From Serinus canaria (taxonomy: Eukaryota > Chordata > Aves > Passeriformes > Fringillidae): a DNA stretch of 64,000 nt. Positions within the stretch are counted from its first letter, which is position 1. Each line of letters opens with the position of its first letter. Of the stretch, positions 13,138 to 24,823 are shown piece after piece. The notes under the pieces were generated by a model that worked only from the letters and a program-made list of their open reading frames with translations, was not told where the DNA came from and did no database searches. The stretch lies in assembly GCF_022539315.1 (NCBI RefSeq), contig NC_066313.1:31347059-31411058 (forward strand). The letters are read 5' to 3'. The position numbers were made by a program, and so were the translations under genes.

Positions 13138-13148
13138 ATCTATCTATT
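12801..13148. repeat. TATC tetranucleotide microsatellite with a degenerate left half
   Basis: The right half is a (TATC)n array with an uninterrupted stretch of about 18 units at about 13061-13132. The left half (12801-12960) keeps the four-base rhythm but is full of variant units such as TAGC, TCGA, GAGC and CATC. Variation is therefore strongly polar: old or mutated units on one side, a young homogeneous block on the other. A short CAGCAGCAGCAG run comes just before the array (12784-12795). Confidence 0.97.
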
Positions 13149-15404
13149 TATAAATGATATCAGCAATCACCATAAGAAGAATCCCATAGTAAGTCTACTT
13201 AAAGTTTGGAGATATTTGCATTTCAGATGCTACACTGCATTTGATGAGTACCTGCATTTTGTTTACTGAGGGGATCAAACTGTTTGGCTGAACTTTAAAT
13301 GCAAAGCTGTACTGGATGACTTGTTTTAATGGCTTAACCTAGAACAGCATTTAAGCTTTAAAGAACTGAAAGCTTTCTCTTACCTCCCTGGGACTTCTGT
13401 TTACATCCTACTGAAGTGTTGGCTTAAACAGTGCTGCTTTTCTGCATTGCCAGCTCAAATCCAAGTGATCCTTTAGGATCCACATCTCCCTTATGCAATG
13501 TGTCACTACTCTTCTTCAAAATCAGCAATGCCTTCATATTTGTAGAGTAGGGAAGTCAAAATTTACTCTTTGTATAATAGTTGCAAATCATATTTGCTCT
13601 TAAGTGCCCTAATAAAAACAGTAAGGTAAATTTTCATTATGGGAAGAATCTGAAGCACACTTTTGCATTCTGATCTTGATTTTTGTATTTTGTGCAACAC
13701 AAAAATGCCACTAGCTCACATGCAATATTCAAACTTCCTAGTTCTATTATTCAAACTCTGTGTGCAGTTGTATTTCTAACTCACCCTCTTTCATCTGTAT
13801 ACACTGATCAAGAGAAAAAGATCTAGGGGTCATGTGGGAACTGTGATTTTTGCCCCCAAGTATTTTAAAAACAAATATTTCCCTTAGACACTAATATGAA
13901 AACAAAGCCATTATGCTGCATTTTATGGAATGAAAATGTACTGAAAATTTGCTAGTAAGATTCAAAACAAGCCAGGATTTTATCTGATGTTCTCTTTTTT
14001 GTTTGTTTTTTTCCTTTTATGCGGCAACAATTGAGTGTCAAGCTACTCTGTCCCATTTCTGAACTTCTATGAAAGATTTCACTGCTTGAAGAGTAGGGAG
14101 GTTCATGGTTTCTGATAAAGCATTATTACATTGTAATGAGATTTTGTTTCTGGGTTTTTTTCAAACCACTTCAAAATAAAACCCACACATAAATAACCAC
14201 ACATCAACTCTGTGGTTAATGACTTAACAAACTCACTGCTTTTGAGATGTTTTGATGCCAGTGGTTGGCTCTGATTTTTCAAAAACTACTGACATCAACA
14301 TGGTTATCTCTCCACTATTTTCCTCTTACCATTTCCTGGACTCATAACTCCTTCTCACTAATTCCATTTCATTACTGAACCGCAGTGATTAAAGGGGACA
14401 CTGCCATATACCTCTAAGTAAAACTGGTCCCATCAGAATCTCTCAATTTCTGTGCAAACATTTCAAGAGCCACTTCAGAGTGACTTTCAACTTTAGAAAT
14501 TTGCATTTTATTTCTAGTAAGGTTTTATACAGCTTTCAACTACCAAACACAGGATCAGGTAATCCTTCAGTCTCTTGAAGGACTTCTGTTGTCTTTTATG
14601 AAGACCAGCCAGTAGAGCCAAAACACAGCAGAACTCTCTGCTCTTTTAATAAGTCTTTTATTTGGACATTGTTTTACAACAAGCATGCCAAACTTTCCTT
14701 TACATGTGTAGTATCACATAAATACCTGATAGCTATTGAGAAAAGTGATGGCTTGAGTAGGGCTTTTTAAAGTCTACATGGAAGAAATGCTTTTTATAGC
14801 AAAGAGCTTTTTAATCAGAGAAGTATAAGGCATAACAAGATCTCAAAGGTAGAAATTGAAATTATGTAAACTAATTTCAGGCTAGAAATAACGAGAAGAA
14901 TTTGCAAGTTATTACTACTGAAAGCACATCATGCATCTTTCAGCACTTGAGATCAAGACTGAATATCTACTTCAGCACATGGAAGTGCCCTTTGTTAAAT
15001 GATGAGCTTGAAAGAGAATTATTGGATGGACATCTGTTCCTGTGCTGTCATAGGAGCAAGTTCAACAAATGGTCTGGTCCCTTTTGATTTCAAATTCTTC
15101 AAAGAAAAGAACTGTAGTAAAAGAGGATAAAACTACATATCAATGCAATCTATTAATAACCCTGTCATATTTAATTTGCCTTCTTTTTTCCAATAAAACT
15201 CATCTTTAGCCATAAAACAACCCAAAAAGAAACAAACAACGTTAATTTCATAATACAAAAATTTCTGAATTGTATTTTTCATTAAATATATGGGATTACT
15301 GGTCTAAATAGCTGACCAGGAATCCCATATGTCTGCTACTGAAATTGTATTACTGACTGTATGTCTTTTGCACAAGTAAGGATGAAAGCTTAGAAAAAAA
15401 ATTT
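13149..15404. other. Unique AT-rich sequence, no gene seen
   Basis: Nothing recognisable was found beyond short chance open frames (for example 14902-15087). No CR1 tail, LTR or splice-bounded exon was identified. Confidence 0.6.
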
Positions 15405-15802
15405 AAAAAACAGGGAAAGGGAAAGAAAGGGAACAGGGAAGGGGAAAGGGAAAGGGAACGGGAAAGGGAGAAGGGAAAGAACAGAAAGAAATCACAGAAA
15501 GAAAAAGACACTCCCCGCAAAGACCCTAAAAGCAACGAACCGCCCAGCAACAAGAAAAGACAAAAGCAACTCGCCCACGCAAATAAAAGAGCGAAAAGCA
15601 AAGAACAAGAAAAGAAAAGAAAGAAAAAGAAAAGCAACAGACAAAGACCAGAAAAGAAAGAAAAGCCAAGCAAAGCAACAGAAGACCAAGAAAGAGCAAA
15701 GAAAAAAAAGAAAAGAAAAGAAAAGAAAAAGAAAGAAAAGAAAAGAAAGAAAAGAAAAGAACGAAAAGAAAGAAAAAGAAAAGAAAAGAAAAGAACAAGG
15801 CA
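15405..15802. repeat. T-depleted purine tract with a G-quadruplex motif and AAAAG repeats
   Basis: The plus strand is almost free of T. Positions 15405-15491 have none, and 15585-15802 (218 bases) have none. The left part is GGGAAA repeats with ten runs of three or more G between 15413 and 15475, spaced by 2-7 bases, which is a strong G-quadruplex motif. The middle (15492-15600) has many C bases. The right part is (AAAAG)n/(AAAG)n with occasional C. The complementary strand gives long Phe/Ser/Leu frames (up to 164 codons) that are products of composition, not genes. Confidence 0.95.
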
Positions 15803-18800
15803 TTGAATACCAGTTTGGTCTGGAAAACACCGAAATGTCAGCACTGATTGACTTTAGAGTCTCCTGCTGTAGCCTCTACATGTTGATAACATACATACTC
15901 TGACATATCACATGAGTGTGGTGTCCCTAAATAAACTATACAAAGGCTCAAAGCCCAACAACTGGAACAAATATAACAGATCTGCAATTTCATTCCCATT
16001 AAGATTTTCAAGTTGATGTAAGCAGTGTGATAGACCTTGTCCTACTCCTTGCCTTTGTCCATGCAAGCATGATAAGGATGTCATTGACCACCTGACTTCA
16101 TATTGCTTTGCTTTATTACTCCTTAGAAGTTTCATATGGTACAAGTGAATGGGCAGAGGTATCTAAAACTGACACCAAGTCTAGTGTGAAATGGAGGAGA
16201 ATAACAAATATTAATGCTTCATCCCACAGAGCATATTTTGCCAAGATTATCCAGCTTTTATCGTCTCAAGAAGAGAGTCATAATCCTGTGAAATCTACAT
16301 TAAAAATGTAATATATATGGAAGTAAATTTTAACATTAGGGGCAAAATGAAAATTAAAGACATACTTCCTCATTTACAGGAGCAATGTTTGATCATGAAC
16401 TTTGAGTTTCATGTTCTGATGATATTTAGCATTAGCCAGGTGAGAAAGCATATCTTTACATTTTTAAAATGTGTCCTATTATGATCAGTTGAGACATAAA
16501 CAGCTCTTAAAATAGCCAACCAACCTATATACTGTGTAAAAGGGCCAAAATCTGCAGTCAGGTAATTCTCCTGCTTTGGACTTCTTGTGTTAACATAATC
16601 TGACAAACCTGGGTAGATGTTGTTCAGAACCAACTGGTCAGATTCCTAAGCAGTAGTTCATCTCATTTATTAGGAAATAGTTTGAAGAATAAAAAAATCA
16701 CCAAACTCTGTGTCATGCTCAGTTCACATCAAAGAGGACCATAATTACTGCTTCATATTTTCCCTTCCTTCACACAATATTAAAAGTCCAGTGGTTGAGG
16801 GAAGATCAGAGATTCAGGCAGGAACCCTTTCTGAATTAAAGAAATAATTTGATAAACATCAAGGAAAAGATACCATGCAAAAAAAAAAAAAAAGAGATTA
16901 TGTTTACATTAAAGACTCCTCATAACATTGAATTTATTTCATAATTTTGCCTAATTGAAAAGTATTTTGGAAATAATTTCCTTCCCAGCACTAGTAAATT
17001 CAGTGCTAGCAGAGATAAGAACCATTACTTGTTGCAAAATAGAAAGAATATTCTTGAACAGTTTGGTTGTCCTCTCCCTCTGATCAGTTAATTTCTCTAA
17101 ATACAACATGGTTTCACAGGCAAAACTAGTTTGTTTGCAAAGTTTTCAAGGTTTTCAAAAGAATAGGAAACTTATCTTTGCAAATAATAACTGAAAATAA
17201 TATTTTATTAATACAAGCTCACTTTTATTTTATGTTCTCCAAAGTTTTCTAGGAACTTGGAATAGCAGCATTTTTAATCATGGCATATTGAAGAGAAAGA
17301 TATTGCAAAGAAAATATCTGCCATAGGCAGGGTAAAAAATAATTTCACAAACCACCAATTCAAGATTTTTATCCAAAAATGACAATACTAAAGCTGCACT
17401 ATGAATCTGCTTCTGAATAAAGTAACATGAAAGTGAATCAAGAGAAAATCCAAATAAACATGCTTAACATATATAGACAGAAGAAGCAGTTATTTCCTCT
17501 GAGTTCCTGAAACAGAATTTATTATATGATAACCTCTTCTATTTAAAAAACATCTTTTTCTTTTCCAAATTAAAACAGCAGATTTTAGTAAGTCTTTTAT
17601 CATTCACTAATCTCAGAAGCCTCTGTGTGTAAACACAGAGAGAGACATATGTTTTCTGAAAATAGTTATGTGTGTTAATATAAAAATAGATAAATATGTT
17701 TTTTGAAAATAGTTAATAGATGGACTGAATTTAGATTGAAATTTCATTTACTGTGCCCCTATATTTTTGCCTTCATTTAAACACCCCAATATAATCTGGT
17801 TATTCAATAGCTTTTGTAAAGGATGGCATACACTGAAGCCTGTATCCTACACATCCACTCTTCCTTGTAAGAGGGACACTGAGGGAGTTTTTCATGAAAA
17901 CACAAGCTTCACTTGCAGAAACAGAAGAGAAAATTGCTAAAACTCTTGCATATGTGAAACATTTTTAGTAGAGAATCTGCTTTGTGATTCTGCCAAAAAA
18001 AAAAAAAAAAAAAGATTCTGTTTTTTTTTTCCCTTTTCCTGGAGAACCTTGTAAACTTTTCATTTCTGACTAAAACCACAATCTTTTTTCTTTCCTATTA
18101 CTACTTTACAGTTCCATATCTTAATTTTCTAACCATATGCTCCTCTGATCAAATCAGCAGATGTTTCTACTTTTGAGCTCTGCCTGCAAATATCTCAGCA
18201 GGGTCAAAAGATCTCATTGCCAACAGTGCTAACTGAACTAAACATATAATAGAAACAGACAAAACTTTTATCTGTCAGATTCCTAGGGTTTTTTTTATTA
18301 TCTTTTCTTAGCTATCATTAATCTCATCTGAAATACAACTGTGGCCTCAGAATTTGAAATTCTCTTTGTTCTCAGCATCAGTGTGTCAGAATTCATTTTT
18401 GGGACATGGTGCTGTTTATTATCTCAGCTATTTTAAAAACAAAGCACCCAGCAGCCCTTCTGAACAGGTGACTGGTTAGAGTCAGGCTCAGCAGTCTCCT
18501 TGGGGGTGTTCTTTTTTACCTCATTTCTGACCTTGCATACTAGGCCTGTCACATTTTTTTTATTCATATCAATACACTAAAGTATATATTTAACATTTCA
18601 CCCTGCTTTCCCTCCACCCTGTGTTGTTCCCTTTGAGATAACAATCTGTATGTAACTACAGTAGCTGGTGAAAGAAGTTCACTGAATTATTTAGCTTTGT
18701 TTGCTTTGTCTGAGTGCTGGAGAGAATACTGATATGCACAGCTTTTTTACTCCAAGTCCTGATTCGTGAGTCATACATCTTCTTGTGCATATTTTACAGC

Positions 18801-18918
18801 TGCTGACTACGACCTTAGGGATTTTTAAGTAATATTGTTTTCCCAAGAGCTATTCTTTGTTGGGCAAACCACAAATGAGTCTTAGAAATAGTAGCTTATA
18901 TACTTACGTGAAATGAAA
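15803..18918. other. Unique AT-rich sequence, no gene seen
   Basis: Poly-A runs occur near 16880-16893 and 17995-18012. No gene, transposon or clear regulatory motif was recognised. Confidence 0.6.
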
Positions 18919-19092
18919 AGGATTGTGGAATTACAGAAGAGTTTGAGTTGGAGGGGACCTTAAAGATCATCTGGTTCCAACCCTCCTGCCATGGGCAGAG
19001 ACACCTTCCACTAGACCAGGTTGCTCAGAACCCTGTCCAGCCTGGCCTTGAACACTTGTAGGGATGGAGCAGCCACAGCTTCTCTGGGCAAT
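18919..19092 (-). mobile_element. CR1 LINE 3' end with the last ORF2 codons
   Basis: Read on the complementary strand, this is the 3' end of CR1, finishing at the degraded terminal repeat near 18919-18935. Before it lies the sequence for the ORF2 C-terminus: the peptide KLPREAVAAPSLQVFKARLD followed by RVLSNLV is the typical CR1 end, and in this copy it is still readable (part of the frame 19011-19202). The copy is a short 5'-truncated insertion, as is usual for CR1. It is non-functional because the reverse-transcriptase and endonuclease domains are absent. Confidence 0.95.
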
Positions 19093-21847
19093 TTATGATG
19101 GTACAAGACCTTCAAAGGTCTTCCCTTTTGTCTTGAGATACTGATATACACAAAACACTTTACCCCAAATTCACCAAGCCTTTGCATTTTGTTTCTCTGC
19201 ATTTTGATTGCATGTGTACCAATAGTTCTACGCTAAAAATTCTCAGTTTGGAGAATGCTGTATTTATTTCTATTTCTAAAAACACATCCTTGAGACTATG
19301 AAAGATGTACTACTGACAATGTCATTGTGTCTATGACTCTCTGAAAGATTGGATTTTCCAGCTGCAATAAAGGATGTTGCATCCCTTCTGTCACCTGTAT
19401 CATAACCTGTCATGTAGTCTTCAACCTAAGAGATATCGTTCTTTCAGGGCAGTTCTAATATCTTTTAAGGTTCTACCTGCGGCTGTTTTCTTGAAAATAT
19501 GCATGACAGATGGCAAGTGGAACTTAAAAAATCAGTGTATGTCATGATGTTTCAATCTATGTCATGGTTCTGAAGTAAGTTTGGCATAAAAAAATAAGCA
19601 TTATTCTAATATATCTAGGATCTAGCCTGAAATACATTTGTCATTTAGCTGCTACATCAGACATATTTGCACAATAAAACAAGCTAGGCCTCCAGTGATC
19701 ATTTCTCTCTCTTCTAACTCTCTGTTGCTGGGGGATTTTAATTTTTGTTAAATTATTATTATTATTATTATTATTTCAAGCTCTATTACTGACACAAACA
19801 CGATTGAAGCTGTTGTTATTTGGTCACTGAGAACCAAGCAGATGGTAAATAACTGTGTTAAACCAATGACACTAACTTAAGGCATTCACTTGTCAGCAAA
19901 ATCTTGGCAAAGGCTCTATTTTAGAATCAGAGCATGTCCTTCAAAACTTGATGGACATCTGACATTTTTCATTGGTTGGGAGTTGAAGCATCCAGCTCTG
20001 ACTGGGAAAAACAATTGTGTATGCCAACAGATAAACTCATATATCCTTCCTAAACTTCTAGAAATTCTAAGTTTAAAGTAAAAAACCCAAAAAACCTCTT
20101 CTACTGCATTGCTATCTTATTTAATTGGACTTTGTGGTAGGAGAAGCTGAGAAGAGTTAATTTGAAGAAAAACTTCTGAAAATCTTCAGGAAAAGACACA
20201 TTTTTCCCTGCACTTCTAGGCACTTAGCAAAATAGAGTTCTGATCAATAATTAAAGATATAGAAATAGATTTGGCAGAACTAATAAACAGCATTCATGTG
20301 AAAGGTGTTGCATAAGGTATTGTTCTTTCTTTCTAGAATCATTAATGAACACAGACTTTCCTCCTCATTCATGAGACATACATCAATAATCAACCGACTC
20401 ATGAAAACAAAACTGCAAAGCCCAGTATACAGTTAAATAGACAATATTTCCTCTATCACAAAAAATTGCACTTTACTAGGGAGAGAAACCATCAGCAAGC
20501 TCAGAAATGACAAATACAATTGAGTTTATTCACAGTGAGATGAACTGTTCACTGTTGGCAGTTTCAAATTATTGAGCTGAAGAAAATGGACACGGTTCCA
20601 TTCAAAGCTAAGAAATGCTCTTTGACAGGTGATTAATATGACAATCAAAATAGGAACACTTAAAAAACCCAACACAAAAATTGGGTTTGGATAGGTCAAA
20701 CTTTTTATACTACTTCTGACCCTGTAGGTCAAGGGTCAGACATTGTAGTACACTGGAATTTAGGTGCCTGACAAAGGTCTGAAGTAAGCAACAACAAAAA
20801 ATGAAAAATGGTGGGGGAAGGAAGGTTTGAACAGTGTGAGATTAATTCCTTTGACAAACGTGTTTTCTATATCTTCAGCTTCAGGTCAACCACTTTTGCT
20901 TCAATTAGCATTCTTTAATATGAGGAATTTGCAGACCATGGGTGGTGAAATAAATTTTGATAAAATGCATACTTGACCTTATAATCAGAAGTAATTAAGA
21001 GGGCAACTACTTTATTACACAGAGGCTTACACACACGTAATACACCAACTGTAAATAAACCCAATGAAGAAATTATAATCTATATTTAGCTTTCTTCTGA
21101 GTCTCTAGAGATATTATAATATACACTTCCTTAAAGGTAAAAATGTAAGCTTTTAAGGACAATTTTATATCTTGTTATCAGTCTTTATTGACTTAAACAC
21201 AATGTATTTAATGCTAAAAAAAATGGATCCTTATAGCATTTCATTTATTTGATGCAAATTTCCATCATTCAAAAGAGTGATGCTGGCTAACATAGTGGAT
21301 AGCATGACTTTTACCCTAATAGCTGCCATTATATATTGTCCACCAGCACCTACAACTGATAACAAAGCTCATTTTTGTTATTATCCAGGTCTTCATCTCC
21401 TGACATTCACTCACCCTAACCCAACCTGATCCAACCGCTCAACATCTGAGTTACCTGCATCCTATTTACTGGCATCTCTGTTCACCTCTGCTGGGTGACA
21501 ACACTAATGACAAGATCAAAGACTCACCCATGTATCTATTTCTATATTGCAAGACAAATTACAAATAATAAATCTGAAGGCTTCTACACAAAATTATAGA
21601 ATTATTGATACAACTGGGACCTTAAGTGAGGGCAAAAACTATAATACCAATGAATTTTTTTTCTCTATGAAGAATTTTAAGGTGTGAATGGAAGGATCTC
21701 TACCAGCAGCTGGAGTGGGGCTACATCCTGAAATATTTGTCCATTTAGATGCTAGGAAAAGGGGAGCCTGGAACCTAGGGGCAGCTATGGGGCTGACAAG
21801 TGGTCTGAGCCCAGCTCCTGGGTGGCACCACTTCACAGGTAAGCCTA
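19093..21847. other. Unique AT-rich sequence with an ATT microsatellite
   Basis: It contains an (ATT)n run at about 19751-19776. Nothing else is recognised. Open frames such as 19890-20081 and 20526-20732 carry no known motif. Confidence 0.6.
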
Positions 21848-21848
21848 C

Positions 21849-21900
<52 letters not shown>

Positions 21901-21981
21901 ATATGTATATGTATATGTACATGTATATATGTATATGTATATGCATATGTACATGTGTATTATGTATATATTTGTATTTCT
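21848..21981. repeat. Compound TA / TG / TATG microsatellite
   Basis: Three blocks follow one another: (AT)n at about 21849-21870, (TG)n at about 21870-21896, then an irregular TATG/TATATG/TACATG block to about 21981. The alternating purine-pyrimidine sequence is continuous across all three blocks. TG repeats favour Z-DNA, and the flanking TA block is easily unwound. The Thr/Tyr/Ile/Val open frames that cross it on both strands are artefacts. Confidence 0.97.
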
Positions 21982-22719
21982 CTCTAACACACCTTCATCC
22001 TGATTAGACACATCAAGGACCAGAATGAGGCTGTTGGTGTTGTTTGTGTTTGTGTGAGTGCTGAGAGCTGCCTGTGTGCCTGGTCATGCATGTCTTTACA
22101 TGTGTATTGTATACATGTGTTTGCATGTGGAAAGGGAATGTACATTCAGCTTGACTCTCAGAGCTGGATTCAGGGAGTTGTCACTGCCTCACATCTGTTG
22201 TGCCTCCAGATTCCATAACTGTTAAAATTAAGGATCTGACTCATCCAGAGCTACAGAATAGACCTTTAAAAAAAAAGTATATAGTACAATATCAAAACTG
22301 TATTCCATTATCTATTCACTAGAGGGTTTTTTTCTTCCTCATATAACAGGGAATTTTATGATCTGGGTGGTTCAGTTAATTTTTAGTTAATTAGAAGCAA
22401 AAATAGTTCTATAAAAATTAATTATAGAAAACTGATATTGAGAGTTCCTGGAATAATGCAGCCGTGTATTACAGAAATTTCATCGTCCATAAGATTTGTG
22501 CTTAGTTTGTAAGCCTCAGGACTGAAATTTCTTAGGTTTTTCAGACTAAACCTTTGCCAAACTTCTTGAGTTTTCTCTACTTGGTTTATCTGTGACCTCA
22601 ATTTCACAGCAAGTGTCTGTTTATATGTAATTTGTAACACTTTTCTTTATCCTTGTATTGTATGACCATAGTTATATAAACAGAAATAGCAATTCCATGT
22701 AAAATGAAATATTTAAAGA
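21982..22719. other. Unique sequence, TG-rich at its start
   Basis: The first 150 bases hold scattered TGTGT/CATGTG words (22035-22135) that may be decayed extensions of the neighbouring microsatellite. No gene or transposon is recognised in the rest. Confidence 0.5.
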
Positions 22720-22846
22720 CCAGGTTAGACAGAATTCTGAGCAACCAGGTATAGTGAAAGGGGTCTCTGCCCATGGTTAGGGGATTGGAGCTAAATGATC
22801 TTTAAGGTCCCTTCTAATTGAAACCATTCTATGATCCTATGATTCT
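22720..22846 (+). mobile_element. CR1 LINE 3' tail
   Basis: The order CAGGTTAGACAGAATTCTGA, GAGCAACC, GGTCTCTGCCCATGG, GATCTTTAAGGTCCCTTC and the terminal repeat CTATGATCCTATGATTC matches the end of the avian CR1 3' untranslated region in plus orientation. It is a short 5'-truncated copy with no coding capacity. Confidence 0.93.
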
Positions 22847-23324
22847 GATTTACAACTCTTAGACAATGATGTAGCATAAACAGATACAACAGCAGAGTCC
22901 TTGAGAGGGAGAGAAACAGAACATAGCACGGAAGAGCACAGGCAGGGGATTACCAGAGGGGCACAGGCTGGCATTAGAGGTAGCTCACCCATGGAAAATT
23001 AAAGAAATAAGGGTCTGGAGGTGTACAGACTGGGTTTAGGGGTAACAGAGACAATGAAGTTATATCTGATATAGCTACCATAGCTCAGAAAATCTGGATG
23101 TAATGTGCTGCTGCAGATGAAGGTGTGGGTGTAAAAGCATATTAGCTCAATCTGAACTTGGGCAACAGACCTAGGAAGGGAAAACCACCAGCATGAACAT
23201 TGGTGGACTCCAGATGATAATTCTGTGGAACACCTTCCCAGGCAACAACCAGTAAAATGAAACTGCTAAGCCTGGAGAAGGGCAGGGGAAGGGAGAGCAC
23301 AACACCAGGACGAGGGATGGAGGA
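22847..23324. other. Unique sequence, no gene seen
   Basis: No clear element was found. A short stretch near 23260-23290 resembles the CR1 phrase GCCTGGAGAAGGGCAG, but too little surrounds it to call a copy. Confidence 0.5.
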
Positions 23325-23350
23325 TATACATGCATATAAATGCATGTATA
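23325..23350. repeat. Perfect 11-bp inverted repeat, 4-base loop
   Basis: TATACATGCAT (23325-23335) and its exact reverse complement (23340-23350) are separated by ATAA. It is built on the alternating ATGCAT word and is a likely cruciform. No associated gene is seen. Confidence 0.85.
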
Positions 23351-23472
23351 ACAGTTTTAACTGCATAATCCCTTTTTTCCCTCTACATTTTTAGATTTCA
23401 GTAAGTACCACTTTCTGGATTTGACTGTTGGGATTTCACTTATACAAGCAACAAATTCTTAGGTTTGTATAT

Positions 23473-23850
23473 ATAGATGATGATATAGATAATGATGATA
23501 TAGATGATGATATAATGATGATATAGATATAGATATAGATATAGATATAGATATAGATATAGATATAGATATAGATATAGATATAGATATAGAGATAGAT
23601 ATAGTGATAGATATAGATAGATATAGATAGATATAGATAGATATAGTGATGATATAGATAGATATAGATAGATAAGATAGATACTAGATGATGATATAGA
23701 TAGATATAGATATAGATATAGATATAGATATAGATATAGATATAGATATAGATATAGATATAGATATAGATATAGATATAGATATAGATATAGATATGGA
23801 TATAGATATAGATATAGATAGATTAGATATAGATATGTATGTATGTCTAT
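23473..23850. repeat. ATATAG hexanucleotide array with GATA/GATGAT variants
   Basis: There are two homogeneous hexamer blocks (about 23521-23592, twelve units, and about 23701-23797, sixteen units). Between and around them lie variant units that mix the hexamer with GATA and GATGAT words. The complementary strand is open for 138 codons (23440-23856) as a Leu-Tyr and Ile-Tyr dipeptide run. This happens because a six-base period keeps its frame and has no stop in that frame, so it is not a gene. Confidence 0.97.
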
Positions 23851-24121
23851 ATACACAGAAAGTGAGCTTATTCTTTTCCTATAAGCAAGATTTTGAGTGG
23901 AACATTTTCATGTGAAATTTATTGAAATTACTGAATTGTGTTGGCTGGAATGAAAACTGTATTGTGTCCAAACCAGTAATGCATGATTTAAAAAAAAAAA
24001 AGACTGAACCAAAGAATAAAAGAAAATTAAAAGCACCACAAGACAAATAATAGTAACTACACAAGCACTTTAAGAGCAATAATTTTCATGTGAAGAATCA
24101 CTGATTTAAAAAATAAATAAG

Positions 24122-24515
24122 TTGCAGGGGGAGGGGAACCTGAATCCATCCCACTCTTGCAAGTTTAATGCCAGGGTCAACAATATAAGCCCAGAGCCTG
24201 GGGAGGGCTCACATTTCAGCAGGAGAGCACCTGAAGAGCAGCACAAAGACATTCCAGCCACTCCAACCAGTAGCTTGGCTTCATCAGCGTCCCAGCTTAA
24301 ATGCCTTTTTGTTAACTCAGGCATAATTGGGGATAAACAGGAGGAATTAGAGATGTGTGTGTATTCAAGGCTAAGACCAGGAAAAACGTGGGCTCTCCTC
24401 AGAAGGAAATGGGACACCTGATTACCTGGAATTTGCAGAAGGCTGATGTACTCAGTGACTTTTTTTACTTGGTTTTCTGGCAATTGCTCTAGCCACACCA
24501 TCCAAAATAGCTGTT
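24122..24515 (+). mobile_element. CR1 LINE 5' fragment: start of ORF2 fused to a middle piece by internal deletion
   Basis: The frame 24122-24421 contains LKCLFVNSGIIGDKQEELEM, which matches in order the start of CR1 ORF2 (an LKCLYTNARSMGNKQEELEV-like run), the beginning of the endonuclease domain. About 70 bases later the DNA (about 24435-24500) corresponds to a much later part of ORF2, the EKAEVLNDFFASVFTG-like stretch between endonuclease and reverse transcriptase, shifted out of frame by small indels. The catalytic endonuclease sequence between them is missing. Upstream of the ORF2 start (24122-24290) the sequence is GC-richer and probably comes from the region before ORF2. Most CR1 copies keep only the 3' end, so this 5' piece is unusual. 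It is non-functional. Confidence 0.8.
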
Positions 24516-24823
24516 GGTAGTAGGAGATTTAAGCCACCATTGCTTGTTTGAAATCTGGGTTCTTATCAAGTACACACTCTTATTTATTGTAACACAAAGT
24601 AAAAATGTCCAAATGAAACAATGAAGACAATGATAATTCTTTAGACCGATATACATCAATTCATATTTCAGTTCATTAAGGGCATGCCTAAAGGAGCTAC
24701 TCATGCTCAAATGAAGGTTGGTAACATTTTCTGAAAACAAGAAATCACTCCATTGAATGTGCTTAATTGTTTGTCACCATCTGATCATGCCCTTAATAAT
24801 TTTACTGACCCCGTCATATTTTC

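Noticed and set aside
15350..15844. 164-codon complementary frame rich in Phe, Leu and Ser, resembling a membrane protein
   Set aside because: It is the complement of the T-depleted purine tract. Hydrophobicity follows from TTT, TTC and CTT codons, and overlapping frames look the same.
23440..23856. 138-codon complementary frame of Leu-Tyr and Ile-Tyr repeats
   Set aside because: It is entirely the translation of the ATATAG hexamer array. A six-base period keeps the frame and lacks stops in that phase.
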